Source: CAYXGE01 sp964464435 (GTDB lineage: Bacteria; Pseudomonadota; Gammaproteobacteria; Burkholderiales; Methylophilaceae). From it: 32,032 nt of DNA. Location: positions 1 through 32,032 of the forward strand of contig CAYXGE010000014.1 in assembly GCA_964464435.1 (NCBI GenBank), given 5' to 3'. Of the stretch, positions 24,685-32,032 are shown piece after piece. The position numbers and the translations under genes are program-made. The notes under the pieces were generated by a model. It did no database searches. It was not told where the DNA came from and saw only the letters and a program-made list of their open reading frames with translations. Within the stretch, counting starts at the first letter, position 1, and each line of letters opens with the position of its first letter.

Positions 24685-26610
24685 TTATGATTTTTTTGGT
24701 TTAACCCCTGGCCCCGTCATACCATCGAGGCCTAAATCAGGCAAGCAAGCTAATTCCTCTGCAGTTTGCACACCTTCTGCAATTGCAATCAAACCAATAG
24801 AGTGTGCAATTAAACATAAGCCTCTCACAAAAGCTTGGTTTCCTGTATTTTTATCAATACCACTAATGATAGACACGTCAACTTTAATGTAATCAATTCC
24901 TAAATCGTGTAACTCTCCAAGGCGCGATACATAAGCACCGACATGCTCAATACCAATTTTGCAGCCCAACGGTTTAAGTACATTACAAAATGCCCTAAAT
25001 GCCTCTAAATGTTCAAACACGCCACGTTCTGGCACTTCGAGCCATAAATGCTTGGCAACTGCTGGTTGGTCAGCAATCATAGCTTGCATGCTTTGCATAA
25101 AATTCGCGTTGGTCATGGCATTACTTGAAATATTTAAGCCAATATCTTCACCCTTATTAGCGATAGTATCTAAGGCACACTCGACTACCATTAAATCTAT
25201 TTGATTAACTAAATTTAAACGACTAGCCCAACTGATAAACTCCCCTGCTGAGACCCAAGGACCATCAGGTTGAAGTTGCAAACGTACTGGGCATTCTTGG
25301 TGAATAATTTTCTTTTTCTTATTAATTACTGGATATTGTGCAAGTTTAATTCGCTTAGCTTTTAGCGCATTTGTCAGCAAAGTACGCCACTCGTCTTCAT
25401 TCTTATCTTGTCTTTTTGCAATTTCATCTTCACTAATCACATGCAATGCAGAAGCATTATTACTCACTAATTCATTGATAATATTTGAAACTTTTCCATA
25501 TAAATCTTCGGCAGTGTCATCACGTTTTAACTGACTGCACACCGTTGTAAGTTGTAATTGTGGCGCAGGTGCCTTTAAACTACCTGCATTTAAAATTAAG
25601 CCGTTTATTTTGCTAGCAAAGTTAAAAGCATTAATATTTTCACCAATAAAAACCCCAATATCACGACCTGATAATCTTCCTACAATGGTTCCTGCCCCTT
25701 CTTTAGAAAATGCATCCAAAGCTTCGCCAACACGTTTTAACATGCCATCGGTTTCTTCTTTGCCAATGGTTTGATCTATTTCAGTTAAATTAGCAATTCT
25801 AGAAATGACTAGCACCCCCCCAGAAAAGCTTTCCTCGTTGGCTATATAGCCTCCCATACGGTTAAAAAAGTACTCACGGTTCATTAGCCTAGTTGCACTG
25901 TCATAATTTGCATCCACTCGCAACTTTTCAAGTCGCGATGACTCCTCCTCAAGCATGGTTTTAATACGATAAGATAAGGTATTCATGGCTTTTACAAGGG
26001 CTTTAAACTCAGTTGTTTTAGGCTCTTTTGTCGTAATAAACCTACGCTCACCTAGTGCTTCGGCCTGATCCACAACGCTATTAAGCGGACTCAATATCCG
26101 TCTTAGAACAAGGCTACCAATGTAGCCACTGATTAAACTTACAACCAAACTTGCTATGAGCAATGCTCTTCCACCTTCCCATAAATCCCTATAGGCAAAT
26201 TTAGTATTGGTTTCAAGCTTAATCGTACCAAATTGATTCCAGCCATCATTCACCTGTGCATAGCCTGGCAGTACATTTATAGGTACTAATTTTTCAAACC
26301 AATCTGGCACATCGGCAGTTTTGTTATCGCTCTTGCGCTCTACCAGCACTTTTCCTGTAGGGTCACTCAGCAAAATCAATTGATAATGCCCTGAATCGAA
26401 TTGTGCAGATAGCAATAATTCAAGGTTCACCATATCCTTTTCCATTTGCGACATTGAAAGCGCTAGTGAATTGGCATTGTCTATATTCTTATTTTGTAGC
26501 TCTTTGACAAGATAGTTTTTACTCGAAATGAGGCTGATGATAAAACTAGCGCCAAAAGCCAGCACCATTAACAGCACCACAGAAACCCATAACTGTTTAA
26601 TTAATGACAT
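24685..26610 (-). CDS. lapD: LapD-type c-di-GMP receptor (degenerate GGDEF-EAL)
   Basis: This 641-residue inner-membrane protein has a first membrane helix (~8-29), a periplasmic domain of LapD_MoxY type (~30-145), a second helix (~150-168), a HAMP linker, a GGDEF domain (~235-395) and an EAL domain (~405-635). Both enzymatic signatures are broken: GRLSGRDIGVF replaces GG(D/E)EF and QECPVRL replaces the EAL core. This is the LapD pattern: the EAL domain binds c-di-GMP and, when bound, the periplasmic domain sequesters the protease LapG. AGAGG lies seven bases before the ATG and lapG is 19 bp upstream, so they are co-transcribed. Confidence 0.9.
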   Translation of the reverse strand: MSLIKQLWVSVVLLMVLAFGASFIISLISSKNYLVKELQNKNIDNANSLALSMSQMEKDMVNLELLLSAQFDSGHYQLILLSDPTGKVLVERKSDNKTADVPDWFEKLVPINVLPGYAQVNDGWNQFGTIKLETNTKFAYRDLWEGGRALLIASLVVSLISGYIGSLVLRRILSPLNSVVDQAEALGERRFITTKEPKTTEFKALVKAMNTLSYRIKTMLEEESSRLEKLRVDANYDSATRLMNREYFFNRMGGYIANEESFSGGVLVISRIANLTEIDQTIGKEETDGMLKRVGEALDAFSKEGAGTIVGRLSGRDIGVFIGENINAFNFASKINGLILNAGSLKAPAPQLQLTTVCSQLKRDDTAEDLYGKVSNIINELVSNNASALHVISEDEIAKRQDKNEDEWRTLLTNALKAKRIKLAQYPVINKKKKIIHQECPVRLQLQPDGPWVSAGEFISWASRLNLVNQIDLMVVECALDTIANKGEDIGLNISSNAMTNANFMQSMQAMIADQPAVAKHLWLEVPERGVFEHLEAFRAFCNVLKPLGCKIGIEHVGAYVSRLGELHDLGIDYIKVDVSIISGIDKNTGNQAFVRGLCLIAHSIGLIAIAEGVQTAEELACLPDLGLDGMTGPGVKPKKS

Positions 26611-26629
26611 TTTGTTACCTCTCGTTTCA

Positions 26630-27319
26630 TTACTCTAGACCTTCTGACTGTGCTCTTGCTAATAAATCTCTCCACCTAGATAGGTGTTCTGATGAATCGC
26701 CCTTAGAATTAACTGCACCGCCAATCCATAATCCTTCACTATTAAAAGTAAAAATTGGCTTTAAATCGGCTCTTCTTGAAGCAACACGCACTTCAGGAAT
26801 CATATTATCTAAAATTAAAGGCTGGGAATTCGGTTCCGGATAATAACTGAGTACCATATGCGCTTGAAAAATCTTACTGCTTGGACCACCCATCTGGGCA
26901 CGAACATAGGTAATCTTTAACTTTTCGTTAGGGACGTTAAGTTCTTTTAGAAAAAGATATTTGGCGATACTATAATCTTCACAATCGCCGCTTTCTTTCC
27001 CTATCGACTCTAGCGGAGAAGCCCAATAGTCTGGCTTTCCCCACACTTTAATATCATCTTCAAAGATTCGTATTTTATCGTTGACAAATTCATTTATTTT
27101 TTTCACTTTATCAAGCTCAGAAGCAGGCTCTAGTTTCTTCATCAAACTTTGTAGCTCTACAAAATCTTCTTGTGCTCTATCACCATATCGTTCTTTAGCT
27201 AAAGCTTGTAATTTAGAAAAATTAATCGCTGCATATGGTTGTATAACGTAAAAAAAACAAGCCCCGCTTAAAACTATAAGCATAAAGCGCAAGCCAAAAT
27301 TTTTTAAAAAAATTTTCAA
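26630..27319 (-). CDS. lapG: LapG-type periplasmic cysteine protease
   Basis: This 229-residue protein is a bacterial transglutaminase-like cysteine proteinase. Its catalytic triad is visible as Cys in GDCEDYSIAKY, His in FQAHMVLSY and Asp in LILDNMIPEV. An N-terminal hydrophobic segment (~11-28) targets it to the periplasm. LapG cleaves the N-terminal part of LapA-type adhesins and so detaches the cell from a surface when c-di-GMP is low; LapD restrains it. The start is TTG with AGG a few bases upstream; an in-frame ATG at codon 13 is a poorer alternative because it would cut into the signal segment. It is divergent from the TolC-like gene. Confidence 0.9.
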   Translation of the reverse strand: MKIFLKNFGLRFMLIVLSGACFFYVIQPYAAINFSKLQALAKERYGDRAQEDFVELQSLMKKLEPASELDKVKKINEFVNDKIRIFEDDIKVWGKPDYWASPLESIGKESGDCEDYSIAKYLFLKELNVPNEKLKITYVRAQMGGPSSKIFQAHMVLSYYPEPNSQPLILDNMIPEVRVASRRADLKPIFTFNSEGLWIGGAVNSKGDSSEHLSRWRDLLARAQSEGLE

Positions 27320-27419
27320 ACAAACCTGTGTAAAATAATGAAATAGTATAAATGTTGTAAATAAGTATTAATTAGCAAAATAAACAGTGAGTTAGCTTGT
27401 CATAACAAAAACAATTTTC

Positions 27420-27448
27420 TTGCCAAATTATCTATTGTAATGTAGCAT
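27420..27448 (+). promoter_or_regulatory. Candidate promoter of the TolC-OmpA gene
   Basis: TTGCCA (27420-27425), 17 bases and TAGCAT (27443-27448) form a moderate sigma70-like pair 31 bp before the start codon. The 159-bp gap to lapG is AT-rich, so chance matches are easy. Confidence 0.35.
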
Positions 27449-27478
27449 TAAATCATAACGCTAAGTCAGGGATTTTAA

Positions 27479-29287
27479 ATGAATTTAAATAAAATTTTTA
27501 CAAAAAAAACAATCTATGCTCTGGTTGCAAGTTCATTACTATTTTCTAATTCTGCAATTGCAGAAAACTTATCAAGCTTGCAAGACATTATTGCTAAAAC
27601 TGTTGCCAATAACCCTGAAGTACAAACTAAATATCATTTATTCAAATCAGCACTTGAAGAAAAAAATGTAGCTTTTGGTAATTTTTTACCACAACTAGAC
27701 TTGAATTCAAATTTCAGAAAACAAGAGGATGTAGGGCCCAACCTTAATAGAACAGCAATCCCAGAAAGACAAACTGCATTAATTCTACGCCAGATGATTT
27801 TTGATGGCTTTGCAACCCCTAGTGAAGTTGCCAGGTTAGACCACCAAGCACGCCAGCGTTATTATGAATTGCAAGGCACTATGCAAGATATATCGCTTGA
27901 AGCAGTCAAAGCATATATAGACATTTTGCGATTTCGCCAACTTGCATCTTATGCACAAGATAACTACATTTCGCATAAACAATTTTATGAACGGATACAA
28001 GAGCGCGTTACTGCAGGGGTTGGTCGTCGAGTCGATTTGGAGCAAGCTAACGGTCGTCTAGCACTTGCTGAGGCCAACTTACTTACTGAAACAACAAACT
28101 TACATGATGTTACTGCACGCTTTCTGCGTTTGGTAGGTGAATTACCACCAGAAACATTACGTGAGATTGACTATTTTAAAGATGGCATTCCAGCTACTCG
28201 TGCAGAAAACTTAGAGTATGCTTTTAAAAATAACCCAGATTTGCATGCAGCAATTGAAGCGATAGAAGCTACTAAAGAAGAGGTCAGAAATAAAAAATCA
28301 AATTATTTACCTGATGTTGATTTCCAAGCGCGTAAAAATTTAACTACGAGTTCTGATGGTAGAAACAGTATTCAGGCAGCTGATGTAATGGAAATTACAG
28401 CTAACTGGAATATATTTAATGGTTTTTCAGATCAAGCAGGAGTAGCTCAATCAGCAGAACGCTTAAATTCAACACACGACAACCGTGATAGAGAATGTGT
28501 AGATATTCGTCAAATTGTAAGTATTGCATACAACGATATTCAGGCGCTTAAAGAGCAACTCACTTATCGAGATCAACATCAACTTTCTATTGAAAAAGCA
28601 CGTGAAGCTTACCGTAAACAATACGATATTGGTCAACGCACTTTACTAGATTTACTTGATACAGAAAATGAATACTTTCAGGCAAGGCGTGCTTACACAA
28701 ATGCAGAGCGAGATTTACATTTTGCCTATGCACGTAATTATGCAGGACAAGGCGATTTATTAAATCGAATAAATGCTAAAAGAGCTGACTTGCCAGATAT
28801 GGGCAGACCAGAATATTTGGATGGGCAAAATGTCTGCAAAGCTGTTGCGCCTGATATGTTAGTGATAGATAAACAAGCATTGGTTGCGCAAGCCAAGCCT
28901 TTACTAACACCATTGAGTGAAAGAGAGCCTGCTAAAGCGCCAGATGCGTTAGTTCCAGATGTTCAATTTGAAGAAAGAAGCGCCGTGATTAAAGGTGAGT
29001 CTATGAAGAAATTAGATGAAGCCGTTGAAGTCATTAAACAATATTGGGGTGATGCTAAAATTGAAGTGGCGGGACATACGGATAAGAGAAATACCTCTAA
29101 AGCTACTTACAATCAGAATTTATCACAAAAACGTGCAGAAGCTGTTCGTAAATATCTTATTATTAAGGGCATTAGCGCAGATAGAATCTCAGCAAAAGGT
29201 TATGGATTTGACAAACCAATTGCAGATAATGATCCTAAGAACGGTAATCTAGCTAATAGACGTGTAGAGTTAATCAAACAAAAGTAA
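27479..29287 (+). CDS. TolC-family outer-membrane channel with C-terminal OmpA domain (LapE-like)
   Basis: This 602-residue protein has a signal peptide (cleavage near NSAIA|EN), a TolC/OEP channel region (~30-445, long helices with FLPQLDLNSNF and the repeat-like YLPDVDFQARK, plus DIGQRTLLDLLDTENEYFQAR) and a C-terminal OmpA-like domain (~490-602) with VAGHTDKRNTS and NLANRRVEL, which bind peptidoglycan. Type I secretion uses a TolC-type exit duct; the divergent lapG-lapD and the adjacent RTX adhesin mark this as the LapE-type duct for that adhesin. The added OmpA domain may clamp the duct to the cell wall. AGGGA lies seven bases upstream of the ATG. A terminator follows. Confidence 0.9.
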   Translation: MNLNKIFTKKTIYALVASSLLFSNSAIAENLSSLQDIIAKTVANNPEVQTKYHLFKSALEEKNVAFGNFLPQLDLNSNFRKQEDVGPNLNRTAIPERQTALILRQMIFDGFATPSEVARLDHQARQRYYELQGTMQDISLEAVKAYIDILRFRQLASYAQDNYISHKQFYERIQERVTAGVGRRVDLEQANGRLALAEANLLTETTNLHDVTARFLRLVGELPPETLREIDYFKDGIPATRAENLEYAFKNNPDLHAAIEAIEATKEEVRNKKSNYLPDVDFQARKNLTTSSDGRNSIQAADVMEITANWNIFNGFSDQAGVAQSAERLNSTHDNRDRECVDIRQIVSIAYNDIQALKEQLTYRDQHQLSIEKAREAYRKQYDIGQRTLLDLLDTENEYFQARRAYTNAERDLHFAYARNYAGQGDLLNRINAKRADLPDMGRPEYLDGQNVCKAVAPDMLVIDKQALVAQAKPLLTPLSEREPAKAPDALVPDVQFEERSAVIKGESMKKLDEAVEVIKQYWGDAKIEVAGHTDKRNTSKATYNQNLSQKRAEAVRKYLIIKGISADRISAKGYGFDKPIADNDPKNGNLANRRVELIKQK

Positions 29288-29306
29288 TCAATAAAATTGA
29301 TTAGTT

Positions 29307-29335
29307 AAAATAGGCGCTTGTGCGCCTATTTTTTT
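29307..29335 (+). terminator. Rho-independent terminator of the TolC-OmpA gene
   Basis: AATAGGCGC (29309-29317) and GCGCCTATT (29322-29330) form a GC-rich stem with loop TTGT, followed by an uninterrupted run of T to 29335, 20 bp after the stop codon. Confidence 0.92.
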
Positions 29336-29382
29336 ACGTATGTCTGTAACAATAATTTGTTATTTCGATTGTCACATAAAAT

Positions 29383-29410
29383 AAAAAAGGCTACATTAGT
29401 AGCCTTTTTT
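29383..29410 (-). terminator. Bidirectional terminator between the TolC-OmpA and adhesin genes
   Basis: GGCTAC (29389-29394) and GTAGCC (29399-29404) enclose ATTA and are flanked by A6 and T6, so the structure is symmetrical. It ends the adhesin transcript on the minus strand 20 bp after its stop and backs up the plus-strand terminator. Confidence 0.88.
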
Positions 29411-29429
29411 ATTTATGACAACTGATAGA

Positions 29430-32032
29430 TTAGTCAGTAATCAATTTTTGCTGTGCGAGCAAGTTTTGTATCACCTGCGCATCAGTAGTTGCACTTCCTA
29501 TCAAATCAACACCTGATAGGATAATCTTCTGATCAATATTGCCAAGATTAGATAGAGAACCTACACCATTACCATCAGCAAAATTCCCATTTGCATTGAT
29601 TGAAATCACAGTATTTCCATCAACAGTGTCAAAATGTAGATAATTGTCTAGTACATCAGCATCAGCAAACTCACCCTGAAGCAGGTCACTTAAGTTTAAT
29701 GCTTCAAAATTAACTGCGGTTTCGAAATCAACTACAACATCAATATCCATACCAATACCTGTTGTATCTGCCAATGTCCATACGAACGTATCAGCGCCTG
29801 CACCTCCTACCATGGTATCGCTTCCTTGACCACCTGCAATGACATCATTGCCTTCGCCACCGATTAGTCGATCTCCTGATCCACCACCAGAGATTGTGTC
29901 GTTTCCATCACGTCCATAGATAAGGTCTGGTCCATTGGCGCCAATTAGCTGATCAGCAGCAGTCGTGCCTGAAGTGACGTTAGTCTTGCTAACAACAAAT
30001 GTATTTGAAGAACTTACTGTATCACCATCATCATCAGTAGCAACATATTTAAAGGTTTCGATAATTGTTGAACTTAAGCTTGCTGGTAAAACGTATTCAT
30101 AAGCACCTGACTTCATATTAATGATATATTGCGCACCAGAAGCTAGCAACACTGATAACTCACCTGTTGCAGCATCAAAAGTACTTGAATTTAAGCCACC
30201 ACTAACCGTAACGATATTGTTTTGATTATCGTAAGAATAAGTTACCCCTTCTATCGTTACTGATTTTAGGTACCCAGTATCGCTACCTAAATCTAATGAG
30301 CCTTTGGTATTGATACCAGTAATAGTCTCAGCTAGCACTTGATCTAAATTAGCAAAATTAGTTACTACCACAGCATTAATATTTTCTTGCGCTTGTCCAT
30401 CATACGCGATTGGATCTAATGTTTGTGGGGTTGAAATATCTGTACCAATCCCTATAGCAAATGACTTAATTTGGTTTTGTGTTAAGAAATTCTTCCATGT
30501 ATTTTCTTCATCAGTTTGGATACCTCTATCATTTACATTATTATTTAATTGGCCTTGTAGCTCTGATTGACTACCAAGAGCTCTATTTGGGTCACCATCA
30601 GAAAATACATAACTCAGTACTTGCGCGTTAGCTAACTTACCATCTGCGTTGTAAGCATTGATTGTCGCACCAAGTGCCGCATCATAATTAGTCTGTCCAG
30701 AGGGAGACAAATTAGCTAATTGAAGCTTAACTTCATCTACAGTTAACCATTTATCTCCAACAGCTTCAGCATTCGTTCCAAATATCACTAGACGCACTCG
30801 AACGTTACCAAATCCATCATAAGTATCAATTAAATTTTTAATTGATTGAATAGCACTTTCTAGTCTAGTTTGTGAACCAATACCACTTGCTTGAGACATC
30901 GATCCTGATACATCTAAGGTAATTAATAAATTGGTATCAATCATTGCAACATCTTGCACCTTTGGCTGAGCAGATGGCATATCATCTTCAACATTAACAC
31001 TGAGTGTTTTGTTAATAACTAATGCACCATCAGTCAATACGAGACCAAAATCTAGCTTAAGCACATCCTCTACATTAGCTACAGGATGATCAATTGGCGC
31101 AAGCAACTCAAAAGTGTATTCACCTAGATTATTTATGCTAAGTGTTGCTATTTGTTTACCAGCTACACTAGCTGTGAGAGTCTGTGTGCCACTTCCTTCC
31201 CATGTAACCAGTTCACCACCAGCAGTGAGAGTGGTTGTAGGTGCATTCAAGGTTAATGATATCGTGCCATTTGGATTCGCGAACGAAAACACACCGCTAG
31301 CAACAGTATTATTTGTGGTATCTACAACGCCTGATGTGTCTGGAGAGCCACCAAATAAGCCTTCTTCTGAAACACTAGGGATATTTTCTTGACCAGCTGT
31401 AGGCTCAATATTTAGATTTACAGTTGCTGTAGAGAATCCACCATTGCCATCAGCAATAGTATAGGTGTAAGAAGCAGCACCTACATAATTAGCAGTTGGA
31501 ACAAAAATAACTCTGCCAGTAGAAGGATTAATACTGACCGAACCATTAACAGCATCCTGAACACTTACAATTTGTAAAATATCATTGTCTATATCTGAAT
31601 CATTAGCTAATAAAGTTGCAAAACTTGTTTCAATGACACTATTTTCTTTACCTGCTAAATCATCATTCGAGGCTGTTGGGGCGGTATTTGCCGGCGCATC
31701 TACTGTTACATTCACCGTTGCAGTTGAGAAACCGCCATTTCCATCAGAAACAGTGTATGTAAATGATGCAGGACCTGAATAATTTGGTGTTGGTGTAAAA
31801 ATCACTTCACCAGTTAGCGGGTCGAGCGAGACAATTCCATTGACAGCGTTTTCCACACTTACAATACGCAATATATCATTTTCTAGATCGCTATCATTGG
31901 CTAGCAAATCTGCAGATGTGATAACGATTGCACTATTTTTCTCAGTCACTAATTCATCATTGTTAGCAATTGGATTATCGTTTGCTGCCACAATGTTGAG
32001 CGTCACTGTCGCTGTATCCGTTCCACCATTGC
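29430..32032 (-). CDS. Large RTX adhesin, LapA-type, C-terminal part (truncated by window end)
   Basis: About 866 C-terminal residues are visible; the frame stays open to the window edge (NGGTDTATVTLN at 32032 inward), so the start lies beyond. In N-to-C order there are two tandem cadherin/VCBS-like repeats of ~97 residues; a domain with SVSEEGLFGGSPDTSG like the T1SS-143 repeat; a von Willebrand A domain with MIDAS DVSGSMS and a later FSDGD; RTX nonapeptides (GRDGNDTISGGG, GGEGNDVIAGGQGSD, GGAGADTF) that bind calcium; and a C-terminal type I secretion signal (about the last 100 residues). Such adhesins are retained at the surface and cut by LapG at an N-terminal site not seen here. The adjoining TolC-like duct, lapG and lapD support this. 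Confidence 0.9.
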   Translation of the reverse strand, partial: NGGTDTATVTLNIVAANDNPIANNDELVTEKNSAIVITSADLLANDSDLENDILRIVSVENAVNGIVSLDPLTGEVIFTPTPNYSGPASFTYTVSDGNGGFSTATVNVTVDAPANTAPTASNDDLAGKENSVIETSFATLLANDSDIDNDILQIVSVQDAVNGSVSINPSTGRVIFVPTANYVGAASYTYTIADGNGGFSTATVNLNIEPTAGQENIPSVSEEGLFGGSPDTSGVVDTTNNTVASGVFSFANPNGTISLTLNAPTTTLTAGGELVTWEGSGTQTLTASVAGKQIATLSINNLGEYTFELLAPIDHPVANVEDVLKLDFGLVLTDGALVINKTLSVNVEDDMPSAQPKVQDVAMIDTNLLITLDVSGSMSQASGIGSQTRLESAIQSIKNLIDTYDGFGNVRVRLVIFGTNAEAVGDKWLTVDEVKLQLANLSPSGQTNYDAALGATINAYNADGKLANAQVLSYVFSDGDPNRALGSQSELQGQLNNNVNDRGIQTDEENTWKNFLTQNQIKSFAIGIGTDISTPQTLDPIAYDGQAQENINAVVVTNFANLDQVLAETITGINTKGSLDLGSDTGYLKSVTIEGVTYSYDNQNNIVTVSGGLNSSTFDAATGELSVLLASGAQYIINMKSGAYEYVLPASLSSTIIETFKYVATDDDGDTVSSSNTFVVSKTNVTSGTTAADQLIGANGPDLIYGRDGNDTISGGGSGDRLIGGEGNDVIAGGQGSDTMVGGAGADTFVWTLADTTGIGMDIDVVVDFETAVNFEALNLSDLLQGEFADADVLDNYLHFDTVDGNTVISINANGNFADGNGVGSLSNLGNIDQKIILSGVDLIGSATTDAQVIQNLLAQQKLITD
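31395..31990 (-). repeat. Two tandem ~97-residue cadherin-like repeats in the adhesin
   Basis: Two protein-level repeats each contain LLANDSD-(L/I)-(E/D)-NDIL, (V/I)VSV-x-(N/D)-AVNG, (G)-x-(V)-(I)-F-x-P-T-x-NY and (S/A)DGNGGFSTATVN. The copies are roughly 31690-31990 and 31395-31690. A third copy probably ends at the window edge, because NGGTDTATVTLN appears there. Confidence 0.8.

Noticed and set aside
24685..26610. Active diguanylate cyclase or c-di-GMP phosphodiesterase
   Set aside because: Both GGDEF and EAL signatures are degenerate; the receptor role of LapD fits better.
32004..32006. GTG as the adhesin start codon
   Set aside because: The frame remains open and repeat-like to the window edge; there is no signal or ribosome-binding site, so the gene is truncated by the window.
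1..32032. CRISPR arrays, insertion sequences, integrases or prophage genes
   Set aside because: I saw no regularly spaced direct repeats, transposase or integrase motifs. The tRNA-Leu has no adjacent integrase or visible partial tRNA copy.

Overview
This window reads as chromosomal DNA of a Gram-negative, AT-leaning proteobacterium. A betaproteobacterium of the Nitrosomonadales/Methylophilaceae kind (for example Methylotenera-like) is my best guess, judged only from protein style: System I cytochrome c maturation, a long-form IF-1, a small conserved protein common in beta/gammaproteobacteria, SrkA, and a Lap-type adhesin system. The taxonomic call is inference; a 16S or ribosomal-protein match would settle it.

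Region 1 (77-7117, minus strand) is a complete cytochrome c maturation operon in the order ccmI, ccmA-ccmB fusion, ccmC, ccmD, ccmE, ccmF, ccmG-ccmH fusion. The 39-residue ccmD fills the gap between ccmC and ccmE. Two fusions and ccmI in first position are unusual.

Region 2 (7285-21385, plus strand) starts about 170 bp from the divergent ccm operon. It is a tightly packed seven-gene cluster: a His-rich membrane protein (possible b-heme/quinone module), a membrane-tethered decaheme cytochrome, a lipoprotein with two GlcG/HbpS-like domains, an SH3-bearing outer-membrane beta-barrel, a 1286-residue decaheme cytochrome carrying LVIVD beta-propeller repeats, a cytochrome c554-family protein with four CXXCH and one CX4CH motif, and a cytoplasmic flavoprotein with two cyclic-nucleotide-binding domains and four [4Fe-4S] cysteine clusters. 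In all there are 24 CXXCH motifs plus one CX4CH. The layout suggests an electron conduit running from the cytoplasm through the inner membrane and periplasm to a barrel and a possible surface cytochrome. It resembles porin-cytochrome extracellular electron transfer systems but has unfamiliar parts. This is the most interesting part of the window. Neither the direction of electron flow nor the substrate can be read from the sequence.

Region 3 (21440-24677) is housekeeping and stress DNA: infA (minus), cspA (plus) with a consensus-like promoter and leader, tRNA-Leu(UAA) (minus), an exported glutathione peroxidase, the stress kinase srkA, and a small conserved protein of unknown function.

Region 4 (24685 to the end) is a Lap biofilm-adhesin module: lapD (degenerate GGDEF/EAL c-di-GMP receptor) and lapG (periplasmic protease) on the minus strand, a divergent TolC-like outer-membrane protein with a C-terminal OmpA domain, and the C-terminal ~860 residues of a large type I-secreted adhesin whose start lies beyond the window. 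The ABC transporter and membrane-fusion partners of the secretion system are not in this window.
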